Shown: in pieces, positions 28,016-36,884 of the stretch
Layout: every line of letters begins with the position of its first letter
Position numbering within the stretch: position 1 is the stretch's first letter
NCBI GenBank assembly: GCA_900167215.1
Contig: FUZS01000003.1
Span: 1 to 64,000 of the forward strand
DNA length: 64,000 nucleotides
Direction of reading: 5' to 3'
Source of the DNA: [Eubacterium] yurii
Lineage (GTDB): Bacteria > Bacillota > Clostridia > Peptostreptococcales > Filifactoraceae
Notes under the pieces: model-generated
Database searches by the model: none
What the model was told of the DNA's origin: nothing
What the model saw: only the letters and a program-made list of their open reading frames with translations
Program-made: the position numbers and the translations under genes

Positions 28016-28793
28016 TTTGAAAGCTAAACTTGATAATCTTTTAAAGGTACATCTGGCATATGATTGGGATAATGTCGGACTTTGTATCGGAAGTTTGGAT
28101 GAAGACATAAGTTCTATCACTCTTTCTTTAGAATTATGTGATGAGGTCATAGATGACGCTATTAAAAATAAGTCGAATATGATAATTTTACATCATCCGC
28201 TCATTTTTTCAGGTATAAAAAATATAGTGGACAGCGATCACAAGCAAAAGATGCTTATTAAATTGATAAAAAATAATATAGCTCTGTATGTGGCTCATAC
28301 CAATTTTGACATAATAGAAGGTGGATTAAATGATTATATAATCAATCTATTTTCTGTTGAAAAAGTACAACCTCTGACGGATGAATATGATATTAACACA
28401 TTAGGTAGAGTAGCTGTATTAAAAGAACCTATATCTTTAAAAAAATTGGTATATCATATCCAGGAAAAGTTAAATGCCAAAAATATTAGAATAATAAGTA
28501 AAGAAAATAAAATTATAAGGAAGATAGCTTTGGTAACAGGTGCAGGAGATGAATTTGCAGATATTGCATTACAAAGAGCAGATGTATTTATTACAGGGGA
28601 CACTAAATATCATTTTGCTCAAGATTCATATCAAAAAGGAGATTGCATTATTGATGCAAGTCATTATGATACAGAGAAATTTTTCCCAGATGCTATGAAA
28701 AAATTCCTTGAGGATAAATTGGATAATATAGATTTTTATATTTCCAATAAGCTTAAAGCCCCATTTAACTATGTGGAGGACTATTATGAATAG
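28002..28793 (+). CDS. Nif3-like dinuclear metal-centre hexameric protein
   Basis: The 263-residue protein belongs to the NIF3/YqfO/YbgI family, annotated as GTP cyclohydrolase I type 2-like, though real activity is unclear. Metal ligands are visible: His64 and His65 (LHHPLIF), Asp103 (HTNFD), and the C-terminal His and Glu in ASHYDTEKFF. It lacks the inserted PII-like domain of B. subtilis YqfO, being about 110 residues shorter. The start ATG 28002 has GGAGG eight bases upstream, and overlaps trmK. It overlaps the next gene by 8 bases. Confidence 0.9.
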   Translation: MKLCNLKAKLDNLLKVHLAYDWDNVGLCIGSLDEDISSITLSLELCDEVIDDAIKNKSNMIILHHPLIFSGIKNIVDSDHKQKMLIKLIKNNIALYVAHTNFDIIEGGLNDYIINLFSVEKVQPLTDEYDINTLGRVAVLKEPISLKKLVYHIQEKLNAKNIRIISKENKIIRKIALVTGAGDEFADIALQRADVFITGDTKYHFAQDSYQKGDCIIDASHYDTEKFFPDAMKKFLEDKLDNIDFYISNKLKAPFNYVEDYYE

Positions 28794-29508
28794 TGGAATA
28801 ATAAGGATACAAAAGGGATATTTATTAATAGAAAAAGCAAAAGACACTATAAAATCACTATACGAGACTCAGGAGATAAAATTTGACAAGGATCAATTAT
28901 CTCTTATGAGAGAAAAAGAAGAGCTTATAAACAGCGACATAAATGAGGTTAAAAACAAAGTTTTTGAATGTGAAGAAGAAATTCAAAAGATAGAAAAAGA
29001 AATTGCAAATATTATAAAAAAGTCATTTAATAATCAAAAAAGAGACCCAAAGAAAGTTTTGGAAATTAATAGTAGAAAAGAAGATTTAGAAGAAAAAAAA
29101 TCTGAATTTAAAAGAGAGATTATGGTATTGTTTCTACAAATGGATGCACTTAAAGAACAAATGCAAAATCACAAACTAATGTACAATGACATGGAAAAAA
29201 AATTATTACAGAAGATGTCAAAGCAAAACAAGATAATAGTAAAATACGAAGATAAGATTACAGAGATGGAAAAGAAAATAAGGAAGATAAGAAGAGATAT
29301 AGATTCAAAAGTATTGACATTATATGATAAAAAAAGGCAAAAAAATATAGTGGTTATGTCTAAAGTTGTTGACGGGAAATGTAGTCAGTGTGGTTTTAAG
29401 TTGAGTGAAGAAATTATAGATGATGCCTTAAATAAGAAGATAATAGAGTGTCCTTCCTGTGCCAGAATACTGTATATGGAAGAAGATATTGAGGAGAATA
29501 TAGATTAA
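28786..29508 (+). CDS. Coiled-coil protein with C-terminal C4 zinc ribbon
   Basis: Residues 1-180 of 240 form long charged heptad-rich helices. The C-terminal ~45 residues hold the zinc ribbon CSQCGFKLSE...CPSC. This is the CT398-like/zf-RING_7 family found beside trmK and nif3 in Firmicutes and elsewhere; its function is not established. I chose ATG 28786 with GGAGGA five bases upstream; an in-frame ATG at 28771 overlaps this ribosome site. The gene overlaps both neighbours, so the four genes trmK to the methyltransferase behave as one operon. Confidence 0.85.
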   Translation: MNSGIIRIQKGYLLIEKAKDTIKSLYETQEIKFDKDQLSLMREKEELINSDINEVKNKVFECEEEIQKIEKEIANIIKKSFNNQKRDPKKVLEINSRKEDLEEKKSEFKREIMVLFLQMDALKEQMQNHKLMYNDMEKKLLQKMSKQNKIIVKYEDKITEMEKKIRKIRRDIDSKVLTLYDKKRQKNIVVMSKVVDGKCSQCGFKLSEEIIDDALNKKIIECPSCARILYMEEDIEENID

Positions 29509-30638
29509 TGTACAACTTAGTAGCACCATGTTTATTTGGACTTGAAAAGACAGTGTCTTATGAACTGAAAAACTTAGGAGCAAGTGATATTAAGATTACA
29601 GATGGTAGAGTGCATTTCAAAGGTGACGATGAAACTATAGTTAAGGCAAATATTTGTTTGAGAACTGCTCAAAGAGTGATGATAGAGCTTGGAAAATTTA
29701 AGGCAAGTACCTTTGAAGAACTGTTTCAAGGGATAAAAGCCATCAATTATTCCAAATATTTAAAAAAAGATTATAAGTTTACAATTGCTAAAGCAAAGTC
29801 TGTTAGTTCAAAATTGACATCAATTCCTACTATCCAATCCATAGCAAAAAAAGCAATGGCAGAAAGATTAAAGTTACTGTTTGATACAGATGTACTACCT
29901 GAATCTTCAAGTATTGAAGTACCTTTTAATATTTTGATTCAAAAGGATATTGCTTCACTGTATATAGACACTACAGGGGCATCTATGCACAAGAGAGGAT
30001 ACAGAGAAAAAACAGTTCTTGCACCTATAAGGGAAACCATAGCTGCTTTTATGGTAATGGCTACTCCATGGAATGTTCAAAGGGCATTTTATGATATCAC
30101 TTGTGGCTCAGGTACAATACCTATTGAAGCAGCACTTATTGCTGCTAACATACAAGCCGGAATAAATAGAGATTTCTTAGGAGAGAGTTTTCCGTTTATT
30201 GATAAGAGTTTATGGAAAAAATATCGCTCTTACTATATTTCTCAAGAAAAAGACATCGAGTTTAAGGTAAATGGCTTTGATATAGATGGTGAGGCAATTG
30301 AAATTGCAAAAGAAAATGCAAAAATAGCCTGTGTTGATACATTTACAAACTTTGAAAGAAAATCTGTTTCTCAATTAAATATAACAGAAAAAAATGGCTT
30401 TATTTTTTCAAATCCTCCTTATGGAGTAAGAATAGGTGAGGAAAAGGAAATAGATATTCTTTACAATGATATGAAAAAGTTGTTTTCTAAACTTGAAAAT
30501 TTCTCATATTATTTAATTACTAATGATGAGGAAATAGGAAGTAAAATTGGTATAAATTTCCAAAAAAATAGAAAAATATATAACGGTAAGATAAAAACTC
30601 ATTTCTACCAATATTTAGCACCAAAACCAAAGATATAA
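29508..30638 (+). CDS. THUMP-domain class I SAM-dependent RNA methyltransferase (RlmL N-terminal/YpsC-like)
   Basis: The 376-residue protein has an N-terminal ferredoxin-like/THUMP RNA-binding region (1-155) and a methyltransferase domain. The latter has DITCGSGTIPIEAA (197-210), GFDID and the N6-adenine/N2-guanine-type motif NPPYG (302-306). It corresponds to the RlmL half of the E. coli RlmKL enzyme, which makes m2G2445 in 23S rRNA; the target here is inferred. The start overlaps the preceding stop by one base. A terminator closes the operon. Confidence 0.9.
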   Translation: MYNLVAPCLFGLEKTVSYELKNLGASDIKITDGRVHFKGDDETIVKANICLRTAQRVMIELGKFKASTFEELFQGIKAINYSKYLKKDYKFTIAKAKSVSSKLTSIPTIQSIAKKAMAERLKLLFDTDVLPESSSIEVPFNILIQKDIASLYIDTTGASMHKRGYREKTVLAPIRETIAAFMVMATPWNVQRAFYDITCGSGTIPIEAALIAANIQAGINRDFLGESFPFIDKSLWKKYRSYYISQEKDIEFKVNGFDIDGEAIEIAKENAKIACVDTFTNFERKSVSQLNITEKNGFIFSNPPYGVRIGEEKEIDILYNDMKKLFSKLENFSYYLITNDEEIGSKIGINFQKNRKIYNGKIKTHFYQYLAPKPKI

Positions 30639-30644
30639 AGTTAT

Positions 30645-30672
30645 AAAGGCTCCTCTTATTGGGAGCCTTTAT
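30645..30672. terminator. Bidirectional terminator
   Basis: AAAGGCTCC (30645-30653) pairs with GGAGCCTTT (30662-30670) around an 8-base loop. It lies between convergent genes ending at 30638 and 30683. Confidence 0.85.
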
Positions 30673-30682
30673 AATCTGTTAA

Positions 30683-31360
30683 TTAGAGTCTTTTCTTCAA
30701 TCTTTTTTCTAAATCAGCTCTTGAAAGCCATATTTGAGCATTGCATTTTGTACATTCAAGCTTTATATCCATACCTATTCTCTTTATATCAAATATATTG
30801 CAACCACAAGGATGTGACTTTCTAAGTTCGACCTTATCATTTACCCAAAAAGGTATAATCAACTTTTCGTAAGCTTGTCTTTCTTCTCCATTTTCCAAAA
30901 AAATAATTCCACATTTTTTATATCTTCTCTTTTTTAGTATTGATTTAAGAGGAAGATTCATATTATGAGTATCTATTCTTACAGAACGGATATTTTTTTC
31001 TTTAGCAAGATTTTCAGCAAAGTCGAAAAGTAGCTTAGAAAGATTATTCCCCCTATATTTATCAGATAATGCCAGTCTATGGATTGTCATATATTCAAAG
31101 TCGCTTTCCCATTTTCCGCTTTTTATTATTTCATAGCATTTTTCTTTTCCAAAAGATATATACATATATCCTACAATGTTTTTGTCATCTTCAAGTACAT
31201 AAGATGATGAAGAATTTATATCTGAAATTATCAAACCTTTGCTTGGATATTCATCACCTTGCCATTGATTGGAACCATAACTTGCGATAAATTTTTTGGC
31301 TTCATCAAATATACTCATTATCTTTTCTAAATCTTTATGTTCAGATAATCTTACTTGCAT
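30683..31360 (-). CDS. GNAT N-acetyltransferase fused to a DUF951 zinc-ribbon-like domain
   Basis: Residues 1-170 of 225 are a GNAT acetyltransferase with the acetyl-CoA loop around HRLALSDKYRGNNLSKLL (94-111). Residues 173-225 match DUF951, a small protein of Firmicutes of about 60 residues. The match includes VELRKSHPCG with Cys185, the IGMDIKLECTKC segment with Cys203 and Cys206, and the basic end LSRADLEKRLKKRL. DUF951 is normally free-standing, so this is a gene fusion, with continuous frame and no internal stop. The role of either part here is unknown. A small orphan gene lies just upstream on the same strand. Confidence 0.8.
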   Translation of the reverse strand: MQVRLSEHKDLEKIMSIFDEAKKFIASYGSNQWQGDEYPSKGLIISDINSSSSYVLEDDKNIVGYMYISFGKEKCYEIIKSGKWESDFEYMTIHRLALSDKYRGNNLSKLLFDFAENLAKEKNIRSVRIDTHNMNLPLKSILKKRRYKKCGIIFLENGEERQAYEKLIIPFWVNDKVELRKSHPCGCNIFDIKRIGMDIKLECTKCNAQIWLSRADLEKRLKKRL

Positions 31361-31429
31361 TTTTTCTCCTTGATACTATTACTAAACAATATTTATAAAG
31401 TCATATATCTATATTTTAAAAAATATATT

Positions 31430-31675
31430 CTAAAGTACAAATTTTTCTCCAAGATATCTTCTTATTTCATCTTTGCTTGAATTTGGTGTTATTTCTATTA
31501 CTGTGTCAGTTTCTTGGTTTACAATGACAATTACTGTGTCTTCATCTGATTTAAAAGTTTTCAAAACTGTAGCCTCAAGAACAGGTCTTTTTTGTATCTT
31601 ATTTTTCTTTGTCTTTTCATAGTCCTTTACAAAGTAACTTCCTTTTAATGTCAAGATTTTAGTGTAGATATTCAT
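31430..31675 (-). CDS. Hypothetical small protein (81 residues)
   Basis: I do not recognise the family. The protein is charged, mostly beta-strand in pattern, with TVIVIVNQETDTVIEI near the middle and no membrane segment or cysteines. A good AGGAG stands six bases before the ATG, supporting expression. It precedes the GNAT-DUF951 gene by about 70 bases on the same strand and is divergent from pyrC. Confidence 0.6.
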   Translation of the reverse strand: MNIYTKILTLKGSYFVKDYEKTKKNKIQKRPVLEATVLKTFKSDEDTVIVIVNQETDTVIEITPNSSKDEIRRYLGEKFVL

Positions 31676-31808
31676 ATATTACTCCTAAGATATAGCTATT
31701 TAAAAATTTTATTTTTACCTATATAATATCATAAAGTATTGTGAAATTTCAATAATTCTTTTTATAAATAATAGCTGAAACAGTAGCTTATAATGTATAG
31801 AATTAAAT

Positions 31809-31837
31809 TTGACAAATTAATAAAATTGTGATAGAAT
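31809..31837 (+). promoter_or_regulatory. Promoter of the pyr operon
   Basis: TTGACA (31809-31814) and TAGAAT (31832-31837) are exactly 17 bases apart. Transcription from about 31844 would give a leader of roughly 48 bases, too short for a PyrR-type attenuator, and none of its conserved sequence is seen. Confidence 0.75.
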
Positions 31838-31891
31838 TTCGAGGATTTGAGATAAAGTAATTTGTAATATCTTTTTCAAAGGAGTACTTTT

Positions 31892-33238
31892 ATGAAAACA
31901 TTGCTTAAAAATGGAAATATATTTACTTCTAAGGGTTTTGTTTGTGCTGATATTATTATTGAAAATTCTATTGCAAAGCTATCTGAAAAGGATAGTTCGT
32001 TTTTGTCTTTTGATGAGATTATTGATTGTACAAATTTATACATAACACCCGGTTTTACAGATGTGCATGTGCATTTTCGTGAACCGGGCTTTTTTTATAA
32101 GGAAAGTATAAAAACGGGATCTATGGCTGCAGCAAGAGGAGGGTATGTCAATGTATGCACAATGCCAAATCTAAATCCTGTACCTTCTGACTTGGACACC
32201 TTGAAAATTCAGCTTGAGTTAATAAAAGATACTTCATGTGTCAACATAATTCCTTATGGTACGATTACAAGAAAAGGAAATGGAAAAAGTGAACTTTCAG
32301 ATATGGAAGAACTTGCTGACTTCACAATTGCATATACAGATGACGGTAAGGGAGTACAAACTCAGGAATTGATGTTTGAGGCCATGGAAGAGGCAAGAAA
32401 ATTAGATAAGATAATTGTTGCACATTGCGAAGATGAGACTTTGCTAAAGGGTGGATATATACACGATGGCAAATATGCTAAGGCTCACAATCACAAGGGT
32501 ATTTGTAGTGAAAGTGAATGGATACAGGTAAAAAGAGATGTAGAACTTGCTCAAAAACTTGGTACTAAATATCATGTATGCCATGTTTCAACCAAAGAAA
32601 GCGTAGAGATAATAAGAAATGCAAAAAAAATGGGAGTAAATGTGACTTGTGAGACAGCCCCTCATTACCTTATACTTACAGATGAAGACTTAAAGGAAGA
32701 AGGTAAGTTCAAGATGAATCCGCCTTTAAGAGATGTATCTGACAGAGATGAACTGATAAGAGGCATAAAAGACGGAACTATAGATATGATAGCTACAGAT
32801 CATGCACCACATAGTTTGGAAGAAAAGTCAAAAGGTTTGGAAAAAAGTCCATTTGGAATAGTAGGATTGGAAATTGCATTTTCCTTGATGTATACACATT
32901 TGGTGGAAAAAGATATAATATCTCTTGAGAAACTATTGGAACTTATGTGTATTAACCCAATGAAAAGATTTGAAATAGATAAGTATATAAGTATTCAAAG
33001 ACAACTTTTTGAAAATAATTTTGACTTTAAGAAAAATTATATTCCAAATAGAGATGAAAACTATTATATTCATGACAATATGAATGCAAATTTTAATATC
33101 ATAGATTTAAACAAGGAGTATATCGTAGATACAGATACATTTCTTTCAAAAGGAAAGGCTACTCCTTTTGAGGGAGATAAACTAAGAGGAAAGGTAGTAA
33201 GGACAATATTAAATGGGAAAACTATTTGGAATGATTAG
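31892..33238 (+). CDS. pyrC: Dihydroorotase
   Basis: PyrC closes carbamoyl-aspartate to dihydroorotate (third step of pyrimidine synthesis). The 448-residue amidohydrolase has DVHVHFREPG with His59 and His61, the HCEDE segment, CHVSTKESVE, APHYLILT and the catalytic TDHAPH. Near residues 365-390 there is an unusual insertion (FENNFDFKKNYIPNRDEN and following) where relatives have the short G-x-I-x-x-G-x-x-A-D turn, which explains the extra length over the usual 425-430. It is first in the operon, with AAAGGAG upstream. Confidence 0.94.
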   Translation: MKTLLKNGNIFTSKGFVCADIIIENSIAKLSEKDSSFLSFDEIIDCTNLYITPGFTDVHVHFREPGFFYKESIKTGSMAAARGGYVNVCTMPNLNPVPSDLDTLKIQLELIKDTSCVNIIPYGTITRKGNGKSELSDMEELADFTIAYTDDGKGVQTQELMFEAMEEARKLDKIIVAHCEDETLLKGGYIHDGKYAKAHNHKGICSESEWIQVKRDVELAQKLGTKYHVCHVSTKESVEIIRNAKKMGVNVTCETAPHYLILTDEDLKEEGKFKMNPPLRDVSDRDELIRGIKDGTIDMIATDHAPHSLEEKSKGLEKSPFGIVGLEIAFSLMYTHLVEKDIISLEKLLELMCINPMKRFEIDKYISIQRQLFENNFDFKKNYIPNRDENYYIHDNMNANFNIIDLNKEYIVDTDTFLSKGKATPFEGDKLRGKVVRTILNGKTIWND

Positions 33239-33246
33239 GAGAAGAT

Positions 33247-33978
33247 ATGTCTAAGATTTCAGATTTTATTATATCAGAAAATGAGAGTGTTGCTAAAAAT
33301 GTATTTGAACTTAAACTAAAGGGCGATACAAGTTTGATAAAAAAACCTGGTCAGTTTGTTAATATTGCCATAGATAATTTTTATCTAAGACGCCCAATTT
33401 CAATATGCGACTATGATGATGAAACTATAGTATTGATTTACAAAGTCGTGGGAAATGGAACAAAAGAGCTTGCGAAAAAGAAAGTAAATGAAAAATTAAA
33501 TATTTTATATCCATTAGGCAATGGATTTGATATAGAAAAATCCACTTTAAGTCCTGTATTGATAGGTGGTGGTGTAGGAGTTCCACCACTTATAGGATTG
33601 GCAAGGGCATTGATTAAAAAATTTATATATCCGCAATTTGTCATGGGATTTAATACCCAAGATGAGGTATTTGGCGTTGATTTGTTGAAGAATCTGGGAA
33701 TAGTGCCATATATAGTAACACTTGACGGATCTTTAGGCTATAAGGGACTTGTAACTGATGTACTTGACAAGATAAGTTTCGATTATATATTTACCTGTGG
33801 TCCGGAGCCAATGCTTAAGGCTCTTTATAATGTTGATGTAGACGGACAATTTAGTTTTGAGCAGAGAATGGCATGTGGATTTGGTGGATGTATGGGTTGT
33901 TCTTGTAAGACTAAATATGGTTATAAACGTATCTGCAAAGAAGGTCCGGTTTTATTCAAGGAGGAGATATTATGGTAG
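33247..33978 (+). CDS. pyrK: Dihydroorotate dehydrogenase B, electron transfer subunit
   Basis: PyrK passes electrons from PyrD to NAD+ using FAD and a [2Fe-2S] cluster. The 243-residue protein has the FAD motif RRPISI (48-53), the nucleotide-binding GGGVGVPPL and the C-terminal cluster ligands Cys210, Cys215, Cys218 and Cys230 in the usual spacing. It overlaps pyrD by 7 bases, as expected for a stable heterotetramer. Confidence 0.95.
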   Translation: MSKISDFIISENESVAKNVFELKLKGDTSLIKKPGQFVNIAIDNFYLRRPISICDYDDETIVLIYKVVGNGTKELAKKKVNEKLNILYPLGNGFDIEKSTLSPVLIGGGVGVPPLIGLARALIKKFIYPQFVMGFNTQDEVFGVDLLKNLGIVPYIVTLDGSLGYKGLVTDVLDKISFDYIFTCGPEPMLKALYNVDVDGQFSFEQRMACGFGGCMGCSCKTKYGYKRICKEGPVLFKEEILW

Positions 33979-34883
33979 ATACAAAGGTGAGTTTGAGCGG
34001 TCTTATACTTGACAATCCAGTAATACCTGCAAGTGGCACGTTTGGATTTGGGCAGGAATATAAGGACTTTTATGATATAAATATCTTAGGTTCAATTTCT
34101 ATCAAAGGAACAACTGTAGATTATAGATTTGGAAATGAAACACCAAGGATAGCTGAATGTACATCAGGCTTGATAAATTCGGTCGGCTTGCAAAATCCGG
34201 GAGTTGATAAGGTGGTAAGTGAAGAGTTACCTAATCTTGCAAAAATTTATAATAAAAAAATAATAGCAAATATCAGCGGCTTTTCAATAGAAGAATATGT
34301 TGAATGTGCAAAAAAAATGGACGTAGTTGAAAATGTAGGGATAATAGAAGTTAATGTGAGTTGTCCAAATGTACACAACGGTGGAATGGCATACGGTGTA
34401 AGTGCACAAAGTGTATCTGAAGTTACTAAGGCGGTAAAAGATGTTACAAAAAAACCGGTATATATAAAACTAAGTCCCAACGTAACTGATATAGTTGATA
34501 TAGCAAAGGCTTGTGAAAGCTCCGGAGCTGATGGTCTTAGTCTAATAAATACTTTATTGGGAATGAGAATAGATATAAGAAGGAGAGCACCTGTTATTGC
34601 AAATAAAATGGGCGGTTTTTCAGGTCCTGCAATTTTTCCTGTAGCACTTCGAATGGTATATCAAGTTGCAAATGCAGTAAAAATACCTGTAATAGGAATG
34701 GGTGGAGTAAGCAGCGCTCAAGATGTTATAGAGATGATGATGGCTGGTGCTTCAGCAGTTCAGGTAGGATCTGCAAATCTTGTCAACCCTTTTGTATGCA
34801 AGGAGATAATAGAAGAACTGCCACTAACTATGGAAGAACTTGGAATAAAAAGTTTAAGAGAAATTATTGGAATAGTAAAATAA
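33972..34883 (+). CDS. pyrD: Dihydroorotate dehydrogenase, class 1B catalytic subunit
   Basis: The FMN TIM-barrel enzyme (303 residues) oxidises dihydroorotate to orotate, linked to NAD+ through PyrK. The catalytic base is Cys131 in NVSCPNVHNGG, the class 1 signature. ASGTFGFG near the N-terminus and GMGGVSS at the phosphate site are conserved. Together with PyrK this defines class 1B, sometimes called pyrDB. Confidence 0.95.
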   Translation: MVDTKVSLSGLILDNPVIPASGTFGFGQEYKDFYDINILGSISIKGTTVDYRFGNETPRIAECTSGLINSVGLQNPGVDKVVSEELPNLAKIYNKKIIANISGFSIEEYVECAKKMDVVENVGIIEVNVSCPNVHNGGMAYGVSAQSVSEVTKAVKDVTKKPVYIKLSPNVTDIVDIAKACESSGADGLSLINTLLGMRIDIRRRAPVIANKMGGFSGPAIFPVALRMVYQVANAVKIPVIGMGGVSSAQDVIEMMMAGASAVQVGSANLVNPFVCKEIIEELPLTMEELGIKSLREIIGIVK

Positions 34884-34902
34884 TTTTAATAAAGGAAAGA
34901 TT

Positions 34903-35490
34903 ATGAATATATCAAAAGACATTGAATTTGTAATATTGCTTGAAGAGATGAAAAAAATAAATAGGCAGACTAAAATCATAGGCTTAAATAGAAGAGAAAA
35001 TGATGCAGAGCATTCTTGGCATGTTGCCACTATGAGTATGTTCTTACAACATTATTCAAAATCAAAGGTGGATGTAAACAAGGTTATACAAATGTTATTA
35101 ATCCATGATTTGGTTGAAATTTTTGCCGGTGATACATTTGCCTATGATTCAAGTGGATATCAAGATAAATTTAAAAGAGAATCTGATGCCATGGCAAAAC
35201 TAAAGACATATCTTAGCAAAGATATGGGAGATATGCTTGAAAGTTTGTGGATGGAATTTGAAAATATGGAAAGTAATGAGTCAAAGTTTGCAAATGCTAT
35301 GGACAGACTACAACCAATGCTCAGCAACATATATTGTGGTGAGCATAGTACTTGGGTGGAAAAAAAGATTAAACTTTCTCAAGTCTTAAAAAGAATGGAG
35401 ATAATCAAGGAGTTTTCTCAGGATATATATGATTTTTTATACGAAAAATTAAAAGAACAAGTGGAAAAAGGATATTTAATTGCAGATTAA
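34903..35490 (+). CDS. HD-domain phosphohydrolase (YfbR/HDDC2-like) within the pyr operon
   Basis: The 195-residue protein has the complete HD metal site: His37 (AEHSWHVA), His68-Asp69 (LLIHDLVEIFAGD) and Asp134 (NAMDRLQPM). The EHSW-x-V-A segment and HDLVEIFAGD resemble the YfbR/HDDC2 group, whose characterised members dephosphorylate deoxynucleoside 5'-monophosphates. It sits between pyrD and pyrF with 19- and 18-base gaps, all on one strand, so it is co-transcribed. A role in nucleotide turnover is a reasonable inference, but the substrate is not readable. Confidence 0.82.
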   Translation: MNISKDIEFVILLEEMKKINRQTKIIGLNRRENDAEHSWHVATMSMFLQHYSKSKVDVNKVIQMLLIHDLVEIFAGDTFAYDSSGYQDKFKRESDAMAKLKTYLSKDMGDMLESLWMEFENMESNESKFANAMDRLQPMLSNIYCGEHSTWVEKKIKLSQVLKRMEIIKEFSQDIYDFLYEKLKEQVEKGYLIAD

Positions 35491-35508
35491 TTTTTTGGGA
35501 GGACAATT

Positions 35509-36204
35509 ATGGGAAAAGATGTAATAATTGCATTGGACTTTCCTAACAAGGAAAAAACTTTGGAATTTCTTGACAAATTTGAAGAAAAAAAACCATTTGT
35601 AAAAGTAGGAATGGAGCTTTTTTACAGTGAAGGTCCTGAAATAATAAGAGAGATAAAACAAAGAGGACATAAGATTTTCTTGGATTTAAAACTTCATGAC
35701 ATACCAAATACTGTAAAAAGTGCAATGAAATCACTATCAAAACTGGATATTGATATGGTAAACGTCCATTCAGCAGGTACAATAGAAATGATGAAATTCG
35801 CTTTGGAAGGACTTTCTGATAGTAAAAAAAGACCTTTACTTATAGCGGTAACTCAGCTTACTTCTACAAGTGAAGTACAAATGAAGGATGAACTTCTAAT
35901 AGACAAATCATTGAATGATACCGTTGTTCACTATGCAAAAAACACAAAAGAAGCAGGTCTTGACGGAGTAGTATGCTCTCCAAGAGAGGCAAAACTCATA
36001 CATGAAAGTTGCGGGGACAATTTCCTGACTGTGACTCCAGGTATAAGATTTACAGATGAAAAGACTGACGACCAGACGAGAATTACTACTCCTTCTGATG
36101 CGAAAAAAATTGGCTCAGATTATATAGTGGTAGGCAGACCAATAACAAAGGCTGAGAATCCTGTGGAAGTTTATGAGAAAATATTATCTCTTTTTTTAGA
36201 TTAG
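35509..36204 (+). CDS. pyrF: Orotidine 5'-phosphate decarboxylase
   Basis: PyrF converts OMP to UMP, the last step of the pathway. The 231-residue TIM barrel is of the short PyrF type. The catalytic array is Asp59, Lys61 and Asp64 in LDLKLHDIPNT. VTPGIRF and VVGRPIT near the C-terminus bind the phosphate. GGGAGGA precedes the start. Confidence 0.95.
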   Translation: MGKDVIIALDFPNKEKTLEFLDKFEEKKPFVKVGMELFYSEGPEIIREIKQRGHKIFLDLKLHDIPNTVKSAMKSLSKLDIDMVNVHSAGTIEMMKFALEGLSDSKKRPLLIAVTQLTSTSEVQMKDELLIDKSLNDTVVHYAKNTKEAGLDGVVCSPREAKLIHESCGDNFLTVTPGIRFTDEKTDDQTRITTPSDAKKIGSDYIVVGRPITKAENPVEVYEKILSLFLD

Positions 36205-36245
36205 TTCATATATTTATAATTAAATATTGATTTTGTGGAGGTACT

Positions 36246-36884
36246 ATGAAACAAGAAATTGCAAACGGATTATTGTCTATTCAGGCGGTATTTTTAAGAC
36301 CTGACCAACCTTTTACTTGGGCATCCGGAATAAAAAGTCCAATTTATTGTGACAACAGACTGACTCTGACAGCTCCTGAAGTAAGAACTTTAGTAGAAGA
36401 ATCTTTGGTAAAAAATATCAAAGAATATTTCCCAACTTGTGAGGTAGTAATGGGCACAAGTACAGCTGGAATTGCTCATGCTGCAATAGTGGGACATCTT
36501 ATGAATATACCTATGGGTTATGTGAGAGGCTCAGCCAAAGACCATGGGAGAACAAATCAGATTGAAGGAAAATTAATTCCAGGTCAAAAAGTTGTTGTAA
36601 TAGAGGATTTGATATCAACAGCAGGTTCATCTGTAGATACAGTAAATATATTGAGAGAAGCCGGTGCAGATGTACTTGGTATAGCAAGTATTTTTACCTA
36701 TAATATGAAAAAAGCCTCTGACAGATTAAAAGAAAATAAGGTTAAAAATGTAAGCCTTTGTGACTTAGACGCTTTACTTAATATTGCAGTAGACAAAAAT
36801 TATATAAAGCAAGATGATAAATCTAAGATATTAAAATTTAGAGATAATCCTCAAGATGAATCCTGGATGAAAGGAGAAAAATAA
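36246..36884 (+). CDS. pyrE: Orotate phosphoribosyltransferase
   Basis: PyrE joins orotate to PRPP to form OMP. The 212-residue protein has the PRPP-binding motif [14 protein letters not shown] and the flexible loop [11 protein letters not shown]. It overlaps pyrB by one base. The PRPP substrate comes from the prs product encoded about 4 kb downstream. Confidence 0.94.
   Translation: MKQEIANGLLSIQAVFLRPDQPFTWASGIKSPIYCDNRLTLTAPEVRTLVEESLVKNIKEYFPTCEVVMGTSTAGIAHAAIVGHLMNIPMGYVRGSAKDHGRTNQIEGKLIPGQKVVVIEDLISTAGSSVDTVNILREAGADVLGIASIFTYNMKKASDRLKENKVKNVSLCDLDALLNIAVDKNYIKQDDKSKILKFRDNPQDESWMKGEK

Noticed and set aside
31838-31891. PyrR attenuator in front of pyrC
   Set aside because: The leader is only about 50 bases and lacks the conserved PyrR-binding loop and any terminator.
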